From positions 62,001 to 126,000 of the forward strand of contig NZ_JACIVB010000062.1 in the NCBI RefSeq assembly GCF_014145455.1: DNA of 64,000 bases. The letters run 5' to 3'. The DNA comes from Limosilactobacillus rudii (GTDB taxonomy: Bacteria > Bacillota > Bacilli > Lactobacillales > Lactobacillaceae). This document shows, piece after piece, positions 53,274 to 61,311 of the stretch. Made by a program: the position numbers and the translations under genes. A model generated the notes under the pieces. The model was not told the DNA's origin. It did no database searches and saw nothing but the letters and a program-made list of their open reading frames with translations. Every line of letters begins with the position of its first letter. Within the stretch, counting starts at the first letter, position 1.

Positions 53274-54161
53274 ATGGCGAGTGTAGAAACTAATAATGAT
53301 TCACTTGATGTTACTCAAGTAATCAATCAACAGATTATTACAAAGATAAAGTATTTACGACGCTTTAACGATGCAATTTCGAACCACCGTGATCGTGAAA
53401 TCTACCAGTTGCTAGATAATCAACGATACGCTAAAGAAATCGAACACCGTGAACAACAACCAAATGATGAAGGGGTAATGAATCTTGTAGATGATTTAGC
53501 TGACCAGCTAAGCAACTATTTAAGTGAAAACCTGATTAAATACTTAGGAAAAACTTATCCATTCTTTTATTATGAAGAATATCAAACCGGTCATTACCGA
53601 ATTTATTTTGGTAACTGGTGGGATCGGCGTCAATTTGGTGAATTAGATGTATTAAACGTTCGTTTTTCATTTGATCAGACTGAATATGATAAATTACAGA
53701 CAGCTTTTGAGCTATCTCGGGATAATAAACGTTACAATAGTGAACGAATTAATAAAATTTCGAGTGAAAATGATCGATTACAAGATTTGATTGATCATCA
53801 ACATGACCGTGAAGAAAAAAAGGCAGAACTTCAGGAACAATTAAAGGATGTTAGTTCACGGTCTGGAATTTGGGAATCAAGTCGCAATAAGGAAAGTCGT
53901 CAAGAATTAGTTGACCAGTTACAAAAACTTGAGGATCAAGAAGAAGAGGCGCGTAATGCAGTCCAGACAATCAAGGATAATGAACGGGTAGTATTATCCT
54001 TATCTAAAGAAAATACTATTTTGAGTTATGAACAAAAGAGTATTGTCGATACATTTGGCAGCTTTGAAGACTTTGAGTTGGCCAATCGCAATTTATACGC
54101 TAACTATTTAGCAAGTTTAAATGGCAAAGAAGGAAAGCAGGTGGACAACGATGAGCAATAA
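53274..54161 (+). CDS. Coiled-coil protein of unknown function (first of a three-gene operon)
   Basis: A 295-residue soluble protein I cannot assign to a family. The first 140 residues look globular and rich in aromatic residues (FFYYEEYQTGHYRIYFGNWW). Residues about 150-255 form a strongly charged coiled coil (EEKKAELQEQL, RQELVDQLQKLEDQEEEA). Such proteins are often mislabelled SbcC-like because of the coil; no ATPase motif is present. AAGGAGC precedes the ATG. The stop overlaps the next gene start by 11 bases, so the products are translationally coupled. Confidence 0.85.
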   Translation: MASVETNNDSLDVTQVINQQIITKIKYLRRFNDAISNHRDREIYQLLDNQRYAKEIEHREQQPNDEGVMNLVDDLADQLSNYLSENLIKYLGKTYPFFYYEEYQTGHYRIYFGNWWDRRQFGELDVLNVRFSFDQTEYDKLQTAFELSRDNKRYNSERINKISSENDRLQDLIDHQHDREEKKAELQEQLKDVSSRSGIWESSRNKESRQELVDQLQKLEDQEEEARNAVQTIKDNERVVLSLSKENTILSYEQKSIVDTFGSFEDFELANRNLYANYLASLNGKEGKQVDNDEQ

Positions 54162-55176
54162 TCGAATTGTGACATCACCTAGCGAACGTGTTCAAGCGTT
54201 GTCTGATTCCTTTAAAGATGTTCTTAACTTGGGTCGCCGTTATGTTGAATTGTTAGATCAATTAGCACAAACTAAGGATACGAAGAATTTATTGTCAGCA
54301 ACGACTAAGTTAGCGAAAATGGATTTGGCAAATGCTTTTGTTGACTTTCCGCCACACTATAAAGCTGCAGACTATTACTTGATTTTTATGGATCGATTGT
54401 TGAAGATGCATGGCGATACAGCAATTAATGTTGCCGAAGAAGAGTTAAGCCATGAATTTAAAGCAACTGTTGCATCAATTGGTGATGAAGCTACCTTTAA
54501 ATTTGAAATTGATAGTCGTGGAGAGGCTGCTTTTACAGAACAGAGTCAACACGAACCGCTATTCTATCTTAGCTTAGAGGAAAAATTAATGCAGTTTAAT
54601 AACCGGGCACTGGTTAACTACTTTATTATCTATGCATTAAAACAACATACTGACCTAGAATTGAGAGATGCTGTAAAGCCAATGGTTGCTTTTGCAAAGT
54701 ACCTTCAAAAAGATTTAGATTTTACAATTGATCTAGGAATTCTTGCAACCGAAAATGACCGTCGCTTCATGTTAGCTAAGCCAGAATTATCATTGACTGT
54801 AATTGATCGATTATTTGTTGCAACCGCAGACCAGGATTATATGTTGATGAATTTACCACGTAATAATGGTGCAGAGCTTTTACTTGATCGTGGCATAAAG
54901 CTTGATATAGCCTTTGATCCTGATGATTATAGTCAAGAATGGGCATTTTTAGTTAAAGATCCTGATGCTCAGGTTTCTTTCTTTGATGTGCTTTTACACT
55001 ACGAGTTAGTACGTAAATGGTATTTAGACGATCGTGATGCGCTTGCTGTTAGAACTAATCATATGGAGATTGCTGATGATGATTCTCAGCAGCTTGACGA
55101 TGTTCCGGTGGTTGCATCCATTAATGATGACTCTACTGAAACAGACACTATCGATGAAGAAAAGAATGAAAAATAA
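54151..55176 (+). CDS. Conserved-looking protein of unknown function (second of the operon)
   Basis: A 341-residue soluble protein with no signal peptide, membrane helix or motif that I recognise. It is largely helical. The C-terminal 40 residues are very acidic (DDDSQQLDD, STETDTIDEEKNEK), a pattern seen in proteins that contact basic partners or nucleic-acid-binding proteins. The ATG at 54151 is inside the end of the previous gene, with GCAGGTGG as ribosome-binding site. The third gene follows after 41 bases. Confidence 0.82.
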   Translation: MSNNRIVTSPSERVQALSDSFKDVLNLGRRYVELLDQLAQTKDTKNLLSATTKLAKMDLANAFVDFPPHYKAADYYLIFMDRLLKMHGDTAINVAEEELSHEFKATVASIGDEATFKFEIDSRGEAAFTEQSQHEPLFYLSLEEKLMQFNNRALVNYFIIYALKQHTDLELRDAVKPMVAFAKYLQKDLDFTIDLGILATENDRRFMLAKPELSLTVIDRLFVATADQDYMLMNLPRNNGAELLLDRGIKLDIAFDPDDYSQEWAFLVKDPDAQVSFFDVLLHYELVRKWYLDDRDALAVRTNHMEIADDDSQQLDDVPVVASINDDSTETDTIDEEKNEK

Positions 55177-55217
55177 TAAGATTTGTTTTAGGTTCTCTTA
55201 TTATAGGAGGATAATTG

Positions 55218-55730
55218 ATGCTTGATATTACGAAAATGCTCCATCAAATCATTGACTTAGAATTGAAGATTGATGAAGAAAAGGAATTAACGATTGGTCC
55301 TGCAACGCGCAAACAAACAATCTTTGTTGATCTTGATTTAGCGTTATCTGAAGTAGCCAAATCAGCAGGCTGGTATCGAGTTGTTGCACCTAAAAAACTA
55401 GATGAAGAAAAGTTGTTGGCAGCTTATGTTCGGTCATTTGCGTTGTTGCTATTATTTAGTGCTAAGATGCAGTGGACGCACTTGGTTGTTATTGATGATG
55501 TAAGCTGGCAACGAATTACAAGTGCTAAAAAGTCAACCAAGTTAGCGGACTTAAACAAATCGTACTTAGCACTTAAACACTTTTTAAGTGATGCTTACTT
55601 TAACCATCAGCAAGAAAGCTATCGACATGCTTGGCATTTATTTTTAAAAATGGGAATGGTAGACTGGCAATTACAACCAGCCCAAATAGCTGCTGCTTAC
55701 CAGCAAATGATTAAATCTTATGACAAATAA
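55218..55730 (+). CDS. Protein of unknown function (third of the operon)
   Basis: A 170-residue soluble protein, MLDITKMLHQIIDLELKIDE at the N-terminus, helix-rich, no motif I can name. ATAGGAGG precedes the ATG at 55218. It ends in a good terminator at 55767-55803. The three genes (53274-55730) form one transcription unit set off by terminators on both sides, with base composition like the neighbours, so recent transfer is not indicated. Confidence 0.82.
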   Translation: MLDITKMLHQIIDLELKIDEEKELTIGPATRKQTIFVDLDLALSEVAKSAGWYRVVAPKKLDEEKLLAAYVRSFALLLLFSAKMQWTHLVVIDDVSWQRITSAKKSTKLADLNKSYLALKHFLSDAYFNHQQESYRHAWHLFLKMGMVDWQLQPAQIAAAYQQMIKSYDK

Positions 55731-55766
55731 AAATTGATTCCTATTATATAATTTGACTTTATAGAA

Positions 55767-55803
55767 AAAAGGCGACAAGGATTTTACTTCCCTGTCGCCT
55801 TTT
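55767..55803. terminator. Bidirectional terminator after the three-gene operon
   Basis: AAAAGGCGACAAGG (55767-55780) pairs with CCCTGTCGCCTTTT (55790-55803), one mismatch. It also serves the converging 44-residue gene. Confidence 0.9.
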
Positions 55804-55825
55804 GTTGAACGGAATATTATAAAGA

Positions 55826-55960
55826 TTAAGCTTTTCGATCTCGTAAGCGGTTGGCTGAAGCACCATGTTTACCAGTCGATTGGTTATTTGGATTGCCAAA
55901 CATGACTTCACCAATTACTGACGCAACCAAAATTAAAACAATAATAAAAAATGGTAACAT
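55826..55960 (-). CDS. Predicted 44-residue single-helix membrane protein
   Basis: A small open frame starting MLPFFIIVLILVASVIGEVMF, then a hydrophilic tail (GNPNNQSTGKHGASANRLRDRKA). Residues about 2-20 form one membrane helix. A textbook ribosome-binding site, GAGGTGATTGTA, precedes the ATG at 55960, and a bidirectional terminator lies beyond the stop. I do not know a named family; small membrane proteins of this kind are often overlooked in annotation. Confidence 0.7.
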   Translation of the reverse strand: MLPFFIIVLILVASVIGEVMFGNPNNQSTGKHGASANRLRDRKA

Positions 55961-56087
55961 TACAATCACCTCAAAATTAAAAAGCAATCTCTATATATAC
56001 AATATTATTAAAAGGGTCTATTTGGCAATTGTTTTGTAACATAATTAAGATTATTTAATAAAATGTTTAAAAAGTGACAAAAAAGTT

Positions 56088-56200
56088 GGAAATTAACCTC
56101 CTCGAGAGCCTGGTTAGTTCCTGCGATTAGACTCTATAAGTTCGCATACTATTAGTAATAGGTTAAGGCCGAGAAAAACAACTTGTTTTTCCCGGCCTTT
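56088..56200. repeat. Structured intergenic element, copy B (short form)
   Basis: Outer stem GGAAATTAACC (56088-56098) with GGTTAGTTCC (56112-56121), then TTCCTGCGATTAG and TAAGTTCG as in copy A, then a final hairpin AAGGCCG (56165-56171) with CGGCCTT (56193-56199). It lacks the long internal hairpin of copy A (20056-20244). It lies just beyond the 3' end of tRNA-Arg. Confidence 0.75.
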
Positions 56201-56215
56201 ATAACATTTATGAAG

Positions 56216-56289
56216 TGGGGCGAGCGAGACTCGAACTCGCAACCCTCGGTTTAGAAGACCGATGCTCTATCCAGTTGAGCTACCGCCCC
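56216..56289 (-). tRNA. tRNA-Arg (anticodon TCT)
   Basis: A 74-base cloverleaf on the minus strand. The acceptor is GGGGCGG with TCGCCCC, the D arm GCTC..GAGC, the anticodon stem TCGGT/ACCGA with loop CTTCTAA (TCT), and the T arm GCGAG-TTCGAGT-CTCGC. The discriminator is A, and CCA is not encoded. It reads AGA and possibly AGG codons. Confidence 0.97.
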
Positions 56290-56381
56290 AAACAGACTTA
56301 AGTATATAATTTTCGTCTAAGTTTTGTCAATACAAAATAAATCATTATAAAAAAATTATTAACTTAAAGTCATCACTTACG

Positions 56382-56411
56382 TTGACAAAGCGCTTCCAAA
56401 GCAACTATACT
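56382..56411 (+). promoter_or_regulatory. Promoter of the TetR gene with a cre-like core
   Basis: TTGACA (56382-56387), 18-base spacer, TATACT (56406-56411). AAGCGCTT just after the -35 box is the core of a weak cre-like site. Confidence 0.55.
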
Positions 56412-56474
56412 TTAAAATAGTAGAAGTACGAAAGTGGGAAGGATTTAAGCTGTATATGGAAGGATGATGATTAA

Positions 56475-57107
56475 ATGGCTGCTAATAAGACAGACCCGCG
56501 CGTAGTCAAGACACGTAATAGTCTGCGCAAGGCTCTTGTATATCTAATGAGGCGTGAAAAGCTTGAAGATATTAGCGTCCAGAAGATTACCGAAACTGCC
56601 AACATCACCCGCGGAACTTTCTATCTCCATTATAAGGATAAGCATGATTTTATTAGATCTGCTATTGAAGAAATTATTGATGATTTCTTTGACCAAGTAA
56701 TGATTGATAGCGATTTGTCAAAAGAGCGAACGGTGCAGGTGTTCTCACTTCGAAAGGCGTTTCAGTATATCGAAAATGAAGCCGATATTTTTGATGTTCT
56801 ATTGAATAACGAGAAGAATAATTTCTTTTATGAACAACTTTACAATCGGTTGGCAAATGAAATGACATACTTTAACGAGCAAGTCAACAAGAACCAGCAA
56901 TTGGAAGTTCCACTAAATTTGCAGATCTCCTTCATTGGCTCAGCATTTTTAGGCTTGGTAAGTCGATGGCTAGAAGATGGCATGATTTACACTCCACGAT
57001 ACATGACTCAAAGCGTGGCAAAAATGTTAGGTCAATATAGTAGCAATAATATCACCTTGGTTGAATTCTTTTATGGTGAAAAAGAAGTAACCTTAGAAGA
57101 AATCTAA
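56475..57107 (+). CDS. TetR/AcrR-family transcriptional regulator
   Basis: A 210-residue regulator. The N-terminal helix-turn-helix (about 10-60) includes ISVQKITETANITRGTFYLHYKDKHDF, the TetR signature region, and the C-terminal ligand domain is about 70-210. No transporter or other target lies next to it, so it probably acts on itself or on distant genes. GGAAGGATGATGATTAA precedes the ATG. A terminator follows at 57129-57159. Confidence 0.92.
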   Translation: MAANKTDPRVVKTRNSLRKALVYLMRREKLEDISVQKITETANITRGTFYLHYKDKHDFIRSAIEEIIDDFFDQVMIDSDLSKERTVQVFSLRKAFQYIENEADIFDVLLNNEKNNFFYEQLYNRLANEMTYFNEQVNKNQQLEVPLNLQISFIGSAFLGLVSRWLEDGMIYTPRYMTQSVAKMLGQYSSNNITLVEFFYGEKEVTLEEI

Positions 57108-57128
57108 TTGCTGCTATGAGGGATAAAT

Positions 57129-57159
57129 GGCTGAAGACTTTTCTTCAGTCTTTTATTTT
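57129..57159 (+). terminator. Terminator after the TetR gene
   Basis: GGCTGAAGA (57129-57137) pairs with TCTTCAGTC (57142-57150), followed by TTTTATTTT. Confidence 0.85.
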
Positions 57160-57214
57160 GCCGTTTATTACTAAGATGGTTGACGAATAGTAAATTATTT
57201 GATATTATACAAAC

Positions 57215-57300
57215 GTTGTATTTGTGAACCAACAACTACAACCGCGCGTTACCAAGTTAAAAGCATCCTGCTGCTTGGTTCGGCGAGTCTGAGATATTAA
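57215..57300 (+). promoter_or_regulatory. Leader of the rplU operon (probable L21 leader)
   Basis: The region between the upstream promoter and rplU is GC-richer than its surroundings and contains ACCAAG/CTTGGT arms around AGCATCCTGCTGC. Its position before rplU fits the known Firmicutes L21 leader. Assigned by position and structure, not by a model search. Confidence 0.55.
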
Positions 57301-57315
57301 GGAGGTGCACAAAGT

Positions 57316-57624
57316 ATGTACGCAATTATTGTTACTGGTGGTAAGCAATACAAGGTAGAAGAAGGTGCTTCTATCTACGTTGAAAAGCTTGATGCTAAGG
57401 AAGGCGACAAGGTAACTTTTGATCAAGTTATCTTTGTTGGTGGAGACAACACTAAGATTGGTACTCCTGTAGTTGATGGTGCTTCAGTTGAAGGTACTGT
57501 TGATAAGCAAGGTAAGGAAAAGAAAGTTGTTACTTTCAAGTACAAGCCTAAGAAGCACACTCACACTAAGCAAGGTCACCGTCAACCTTACACTAAGGTT
57601 ACTATTAACAAGATCAATGCTTAA
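57316..57624 (+). CDS. rplU: Ribosomal protein bL21
   Basis: A 102-residue 50S protein, [20 protein letters not shown] at the start, with the C-terminal [19 protein letters not shown] typical of L21. TAAGGAGGTG precedes the ATG. It heads the rplU-prp-rpmA operon, with a structured leader upstream. Confidence 0.98.
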   Translation: MYAIIVTGGKQYKVEEGASIYVEKLDAKEGDKVTFDQVIFVGGDNTKIGTPVVDGASVEGTVDKQGKEKKVVTFKYKPKKHTHTKQGHRQPYTKVTINKINA

Positions 57625-57639
57625 TGTGGAGGTGGGATC

Positions 57640-57963
57640 ATGATTCGAGCAAGTTTTTCTTTAGATTCGAATCAGCGGATCACTTCTTTCAAATTAACTG
57701 GGCATGCTGATTCTGGTCCTTATGGGCAGGATATTGTGTGTGCTGCAGTATCTGCATTATCTATTTCGACAGTGAACGGCCTTGAGCAAGTAGTTCATGC
57801 GGCACCTCATGTTGAACAGGATAATGCTAATGGAGGCTTTCTAAAAGTTACAGATTTAAGTTTGGAACGTGAGAGTCAGATTTTACTTCGAACTCTTCTA
57901 AATGGATTGATTGATATCCAAGAAAGCTATCCCCAAAACATTAAAGTAAAAATGTTTAATTAA
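57640..57963 (+). CDS. prp: Ribosomal-processing cysteine protease Prp
   Basis: A 107-residue cysteine protease that in Staphylococcus removes the N-terminal extension of L27, a step needed for assembly. The catalytic residues are His22 (GHADSGPYGQDIVC) and Cys34. It lies between rplU and rpmA, the gene for its substrate, 26 bases before rpmA. Confidence 0.93.
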   Translation: MIRASFSLDSNQRITSFKLTGHADSGPYGQDIVCAAVSALSISTVNGLEQVVHAAPHVEQDNANGGFLKVTDLSLERESQILLRTLLNGLIDIQESYPQNIKVKMFN

Positions 57964-57988
57964 ATTTCATCGCTGGAGGTGAACGATT

Positions 57989-58270
57989 ATGATTATGGAT
58001 TTGCAATTCTTCTCCCACCACAAGGGGGGTGGTTCCACTGCTAACGGTCGGAACTCAGCTGGTCGTCGTCTTGGTACAAAGGCTGCTGATGGTTCAATTG
58101 TAACTGCTGGTTCCATCATCTACCGTCAACGTGGTACTCACATCAACCCTGGTGAAAATGTAGGCCGTGGTGGAGACGATACTTTGTATGCTAAGGTAGC
58201 CGGTGTTGTTAAGTTTGAACGCATGGGTCGTAGCAAGCGTAAGGTATCTGTTTACCCAGTTGCCGAATAA
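57989..58270 (+). CDS. rpmA: Ribosomal protein bL27 with Prp-cleaved extension
   Basis: A 93-residue L27 precursor. The N-terminus [16 protein letters not shown] contains the Prp recognition motif LQFF; cleavage after the second F leaves SHHKGGGS at the peptidyl-transferase centre. ATG 57989 has the better ribosome-binding distance (GGAGG nine bases upstream), ATG 57995 is possible; either way the extension is removed. The start SHHK differs from the ASKK of Staphylococcus. Confidence 0.96.
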   Translation: MIMDLQFFSHHKGGGSTANGRNSAGRRLGTKAADGSIVTAGSIIYRQRGTHINPGENVGRGGDDTLYAKVAGVVKFERMGRSKRKVSVYPVAE

Positions 58271-58316
58271 ATTAAAAAGGTTATAAATGTTAGTATATCG
58301 ACGTTTGTAACTAGTT

Positions 58317-58347
58317 AATGCCCCTTCTTAATATGAGAAGGGGCATT
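58317..58347 (+). terminator. Terminator after rpmA
   Basis: A perfect 12-bp stem AATGCCCCTTCT (58317-58328) with AGAAGGGGCATT (58336-58347), followed by a weak T-rich run. Confidence 0.8.
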
Positions 58348-58467
58348 ATTAATTTGAAATGGACGACTATTTAGCTGTACTGTAAAGCATTCTGATTAAT
58401 TGCTTAGAATGTATTGATGTAAGAATATCGGATAAAGATTTTTTATGGGTGTCATAATCAAAGTTGA

Positions 58468-58494
58468 GTCGAGACAATTCTCGGCTTTTTCTTT
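58468..58494 (+). terminator. Terminator-like hairpin just before the M24 peptidase gene
   Basis: GTCGAGA (58468-58474) pairs with TCTCGGC (58479-58485) across a four-base loop, followed by T5. It ends about 25 bases before the pepP start, so it could attenuate transcription. Confidence 0.65.
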
Positions 58495-58518
58495 AGTAAG
58501 GGAATGGTGAACATTACT

Positions 58519-59595
58519 ATGACAAGAATTGAACGATTACAAAAAAAGCTACCACAGCTTTTTATTGATGCAATGTTAATTACCGATGAAAAAAATATTT
58601 TCTACTTAACGGGTTTTGATTTAATGCAAGGTGACGGTGCATTATTGATCACTAGTGAGAATGCAATATTAATTACTGATGACCGTTATCAGTTGGCCCT
58701 TGAAGAATATAAAAATGATGAGGTTGTCGGGACGATTACACGTGATTACTACGGGGCCTTAAATAAGATATGTCAGGGGCTAAAGGTTGAGGTACTCGGT
58801 TATGAAGATACCATTTCTTATTACTTGTTTGATGTGTTAGATGAGGTAATGACGGCAGATATTGTTCCTTTCCATAATCAAGTTGAGCAAATGCGAATGG
58901 TTAAAGATAATCATGAGCTAGCTACTCTTTCTAAAGCTGCTTCTCTGCATACTGCTGGTTATAATTATATTTTAGAAAGAGTCCATCCAGGGGTTACAGA
59001 GCGGCATATAGCGAATGTTCTTGACTTATGGATGAAGGAAAACGGTGCGACTAAGGCATCATTTCCGACAATTGTTGCTAGTGGAAAAAATGCCGCCAAG
59101 CCGCATGCAACTGCCTCAAATAAGGTGATTGAAGATGGTGACATTGTGACGCTTGATTTTGGTTACTATGTTGACGGTTATACGGCTGATATGACACGAA
59201 CATTTGCGGTAGGATCAATTGACCCAGAGTTACGCGATGTTTACCAAATTGTCAATGAAGCCCGTCAAGCAGTTATTCAATCAGCACGTGTTGGTCAACG
59301 TGGTGATCTATTAGATGCTGCTGGCCGGCAATTAATTGAAGAAGCAGGGTATGGTGATGAGTTCAACCATGGGATGGGACATGGAATTGGATTATCTGTT
59401 CATGAGTTACCAGCTAGTTACGGACCGACAACTAAAAAGATAAAATTACATAATAATGAAGTAATAACCGTCGAACCGGGTATCTATATTCCAGAAATTG
59501 GTGGCGTCCGCATTGAAGATGATATTCTTGTTACTCATGGGGGAGTAGAGGTTTTGACTACTGCGCCCACAGATTTAGTTATTGTTGGTGAATAA
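58519..59595 (+). CDS. pepP: M24 family Xaa-Pro aminopeptidase
   Basis: A 358-residue metallopeptidase of the creatinase/aminopeptidase P fold. The metal ligands are visible in TLDFGYYVDGYTADMTRTFAVG (Asp pair), HGMGHGIGLSVHE (His), EPGIYIPEIGGVRIEDD (Glu pair). It removes the N-terminal residue before proline. ATG 58519 is chosen with GGTGA nine bases upstream; ATG 58504 adds five residues and sits on top of the ribosome-binding site. The next gene starts directly after the stop. Confidence 0.92.
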   Translation: MTRIERLQKKLPQLFIDAMLITDEKNIFYLTGFDLMQGDGALLITSENAILITDDRYQLALEEYKNDEVVGTITRDYYGALNKICQGLKVEVLGYEDTISYYLFDVLDEVMTADIVPFHNQVEQMRMVKDNHELATLSKAASLHTAGYNYILERVHPGVTERHIANVLDLWMKENGATKASFPTIVASGKNAAKPHATASNKVIEDGDIVTLDFGYYVDGYTADMTRTFAVGSIDPELRDVYQIVNEARQAVIQSARVGQRGDLLDAAGRQLIEEAGYGDEFNHGMGHGIGLSVHELPASYGPTTKKIKLHNNEVITVEPGIYIPEIGGVRIEDDILVTHGGVEVLTTAPTDLVIVGE

Positions 59596-60270
59596 ATGGA
59601 CTTATCAAATTTATATTCTGATATCAACCGCCGAGGATGTACTGCAATTCAGAATGATAACGTACGTATAGACGAATATTTAACTGAAAAAAAGACCGAC
59701 CAGCGTTTAGGGTTAACGTTACTTACCTCGTTACCAGCACATATTTGCCGGAATATTGATATCTGTTTGCAGGCATTTAAACGACTAGAGCCAAAGCAAT
59801 ACTACTACTCGGCAGCACAGATGCACATAACGATTATTGATATCATTGCTGCTAATTCTAAGTTTTGTTTATCACCCTTAGAAAAGAAAAAATACATGGA
59901 AATACTAACACAGATTATTTCGGAAGTAGGGACAATTCATTGGAAATTGCAGGGACTGATTGTAAGTCCTGACGCAATTTTGGCAAAGGGGTATTATTCT
60001 GATAATTTAGTAAAATTAAGAAACTTGATTCGACATGAAGTACCGCTAAGTGGATTGCCATTTCAAGAACGCTACCCAACAAATTCAGGGCATGTTACGG
60101 TAGCACGTTTTATATCTCCAATTCAACATCCTCATCAATTTCTTAGCCTACAAGAAAACGTTAATAATATCGATTTAGGAAGTTTTAGTACTCCTATTAT
60201 CGATTTGGTTGTTCATGATTGGTATAATTATCACCCACAGTTGCTTTCGACGATTGCAATTAATAATTAA
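59596..60270 (+). CDS. 2H phosphoesterase-like protein (LigT/2'-5' RNA ligase fold)
   Basis: A 224-residue protein carrying the two HxT/S motifs of the 2H superfamily: MHITIID (about residues 75-81) and GHVTVAR (about 173-179). Such enzymes act on 2',3'-cyclic or 2'-5' phosphodiester bonds in RNA or nucleotides. It starts immediately after the pepP stop (TAAATGG), so the two are coupled. Its substrate is unknown. In many Firmicutes efp occupies this position; here this gene is found instead. Confidence 0.75.
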   Translation: MDLSNLYSDINRRGCTAIQNDNVRIDEYLTEKKTDQRLGLTLLTSLPAHICRNIDICLQAFKRLEPKQYYYSAAQMHITIIDIIAANSKFCLSPLEKKKYMEILTQIISEVGTIHWKLQGLIVSPDAILAKGYYSDNLVKLRNLIRHEVPLSGLPFQERYPTNSGHVTVARFISPIQHPHQFLSLQENVNNIDLGSFSTPIIDLVVHDWYNYHPQLLSTIAINN

Positions 60271-60355
60271 GCGAGTTGTTGTATTGCAATTCACGCCGAC
60301 TTAGTGCAAAATAGAAATGATTACTAAACAGATAAAATAAATTGGAGGGCTGACG

Positions 60356-60793
60356 ATGGCTGAAGAATCAAAGATTGTTTTAAGTAGTGAAGATCAATCA
60401 CTCGGGACAATTCAAATTTCGCCACGAGTTTTAGAAATTATTGCGGGAATTGCCGCAAGTGAAATCGATGGTGTCTCAAAGATGTATGGTTCGTTTGCTA
60501 ATAGTGTAAGTGAACTTTTAGGACGCTCTGATCGCCGACGTGGAGTAAAGCTTTCCAGCAATGATAAGGATTTGTCACTTGATGTTGACGTTTATGTAGC
60601 ATATGGTGTATCTGTTCCCAAGGTAGCAGCGAAAATTCAGGAAAAAGTTAAGCAACAGATAACACTAATGACAGATTTAAAAGTTAAAGATGTTAATGTT
60701 CATATCAAAGGAATTGTAACATCAAAAGAAGACCAACAAGTAGACCCTAATGACTTGTTTGGTGAACATTTAGATGATGAGGCTGGTGAATAG
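60356..60793 (+). CDS. Asp23/Gls24 family envelope stress protein
   Basis: A 145-residue Asp23-family protein, with RVLEIIAGIAASEIDGVSKM and DVDVYVAYGVSVPKVA as family landmarks. Members gather under the membrane in Staphylococcus and affect cell-wall stress. GGAGGGCTGACG precedes the ATG. It lies two bases before nusB, the conserved order asp23-nusB-folD-xseAB-ispA in Lactobacillales. Confidence 0.93.
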   Translation: MAEESKIVLSSEDQSLGTIQISPRVLEIIAGIAASEIDGVSKMYGSFANSVSELLGRSDRRRGVKLSSNDKDLSLDVDVYVAYGVSVPKVAAKIQEKVKQQITLMTDLKVKDVNVHIKGIVTSKEDQQVDPNDLFGEHLDDEAGE

Positions 60794-60794
60794 T

Positions 60795-61211
60795 ATGGGG
60801 TTGAACCGACACATGATTCGTGAGGAAGCTTTTCAAGTCTTGTTTGCACTTCAGTCAGACCCTGAGGCAGACATTCAGACAATTTATGAAGCAATTCCTC
60901 ATCACGATGAAAAGCAGATTCCAACTTACTTATTAACACTAGTAAATGGTGTTCGTGACCATCAGGAACAGTTAGATGAACAAATTAATAAATTGTTAGC
61001 AAATGGCTGGACCATCAGACGGTTGGCTAAAGCTGACCTTGTGATTTTACGATTGGCTTTATTTGAAATTCAATATGTAGAAAATGTTCCAACGGTTGTT
61101 GCGATAAATGAAGCGTTAGAGTTGACGAAGACATTCAGTAGTGATAAATCGCGTAAATTTATCAATGGGGCACTTGGTAAATTTGAAGAACAAGTAAATC
61201 TAGAAAAATAA
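60795..61211 (+). CDS. nusB: Transcription antitermination factor NusB
   Basis: A 138-residue helical RNA-binding factor that forms the rRNA antitermination complex with NusE (S10). Typical segments are RHMIREEAFQVLF at the N-terminus and ALELTKTFSSDKSRKFINGALGK at the C-terminus. ATG 60795 (MGLNRHMIREEA) starts two bases after the Asp23 stop; an earlier in-frame ATG overlaps that gene. A terminator follows at about 61220-61257. Confidence 0.95.
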   Translation: MGLNRHMIREEAFQVLFALQSDPEADIQTIYEAIPHHDEKQIPTYLLTLVNGVRDHQEQLDEQINKLLANGWTIRRLAKADLVILRLALFEIQYVENVPTVVAINEALELTKTFSSDKSRKFINGALGKFEEQVNLEK

Positions 61212-61219
61212 GATGAAAT

Positions 61220-61257
61220 GGCGGGCAATGGTGTAAGACCAAGAGCCCACCTTTTTT
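61220..61257 (+). terminator. Terminator after nusB
   Basis: GGCGGGC pairs with GCCCACC with one C-A mismatch, with an inner GGT/ACC stem, followed by T6. Confidence 0.75.
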
Positions 61258-61311
61258 GTATATAGGCAGTTATGGTAGAATATAGATTGAAATTTAAAGG
61301 AGGAAATCACT

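Noticed and set aside
53274-54161. SbcC or SMC-like ATPase
   Set aside because: Only the coiled coil is similar; no Walker A, Walker B or signature motif is present.
56216-56289. tRNA-Arg as an integration site of a mobile element
   Set aside because: No integrase, no repeated tRNA 3' fragment and no foreign genes nearby.
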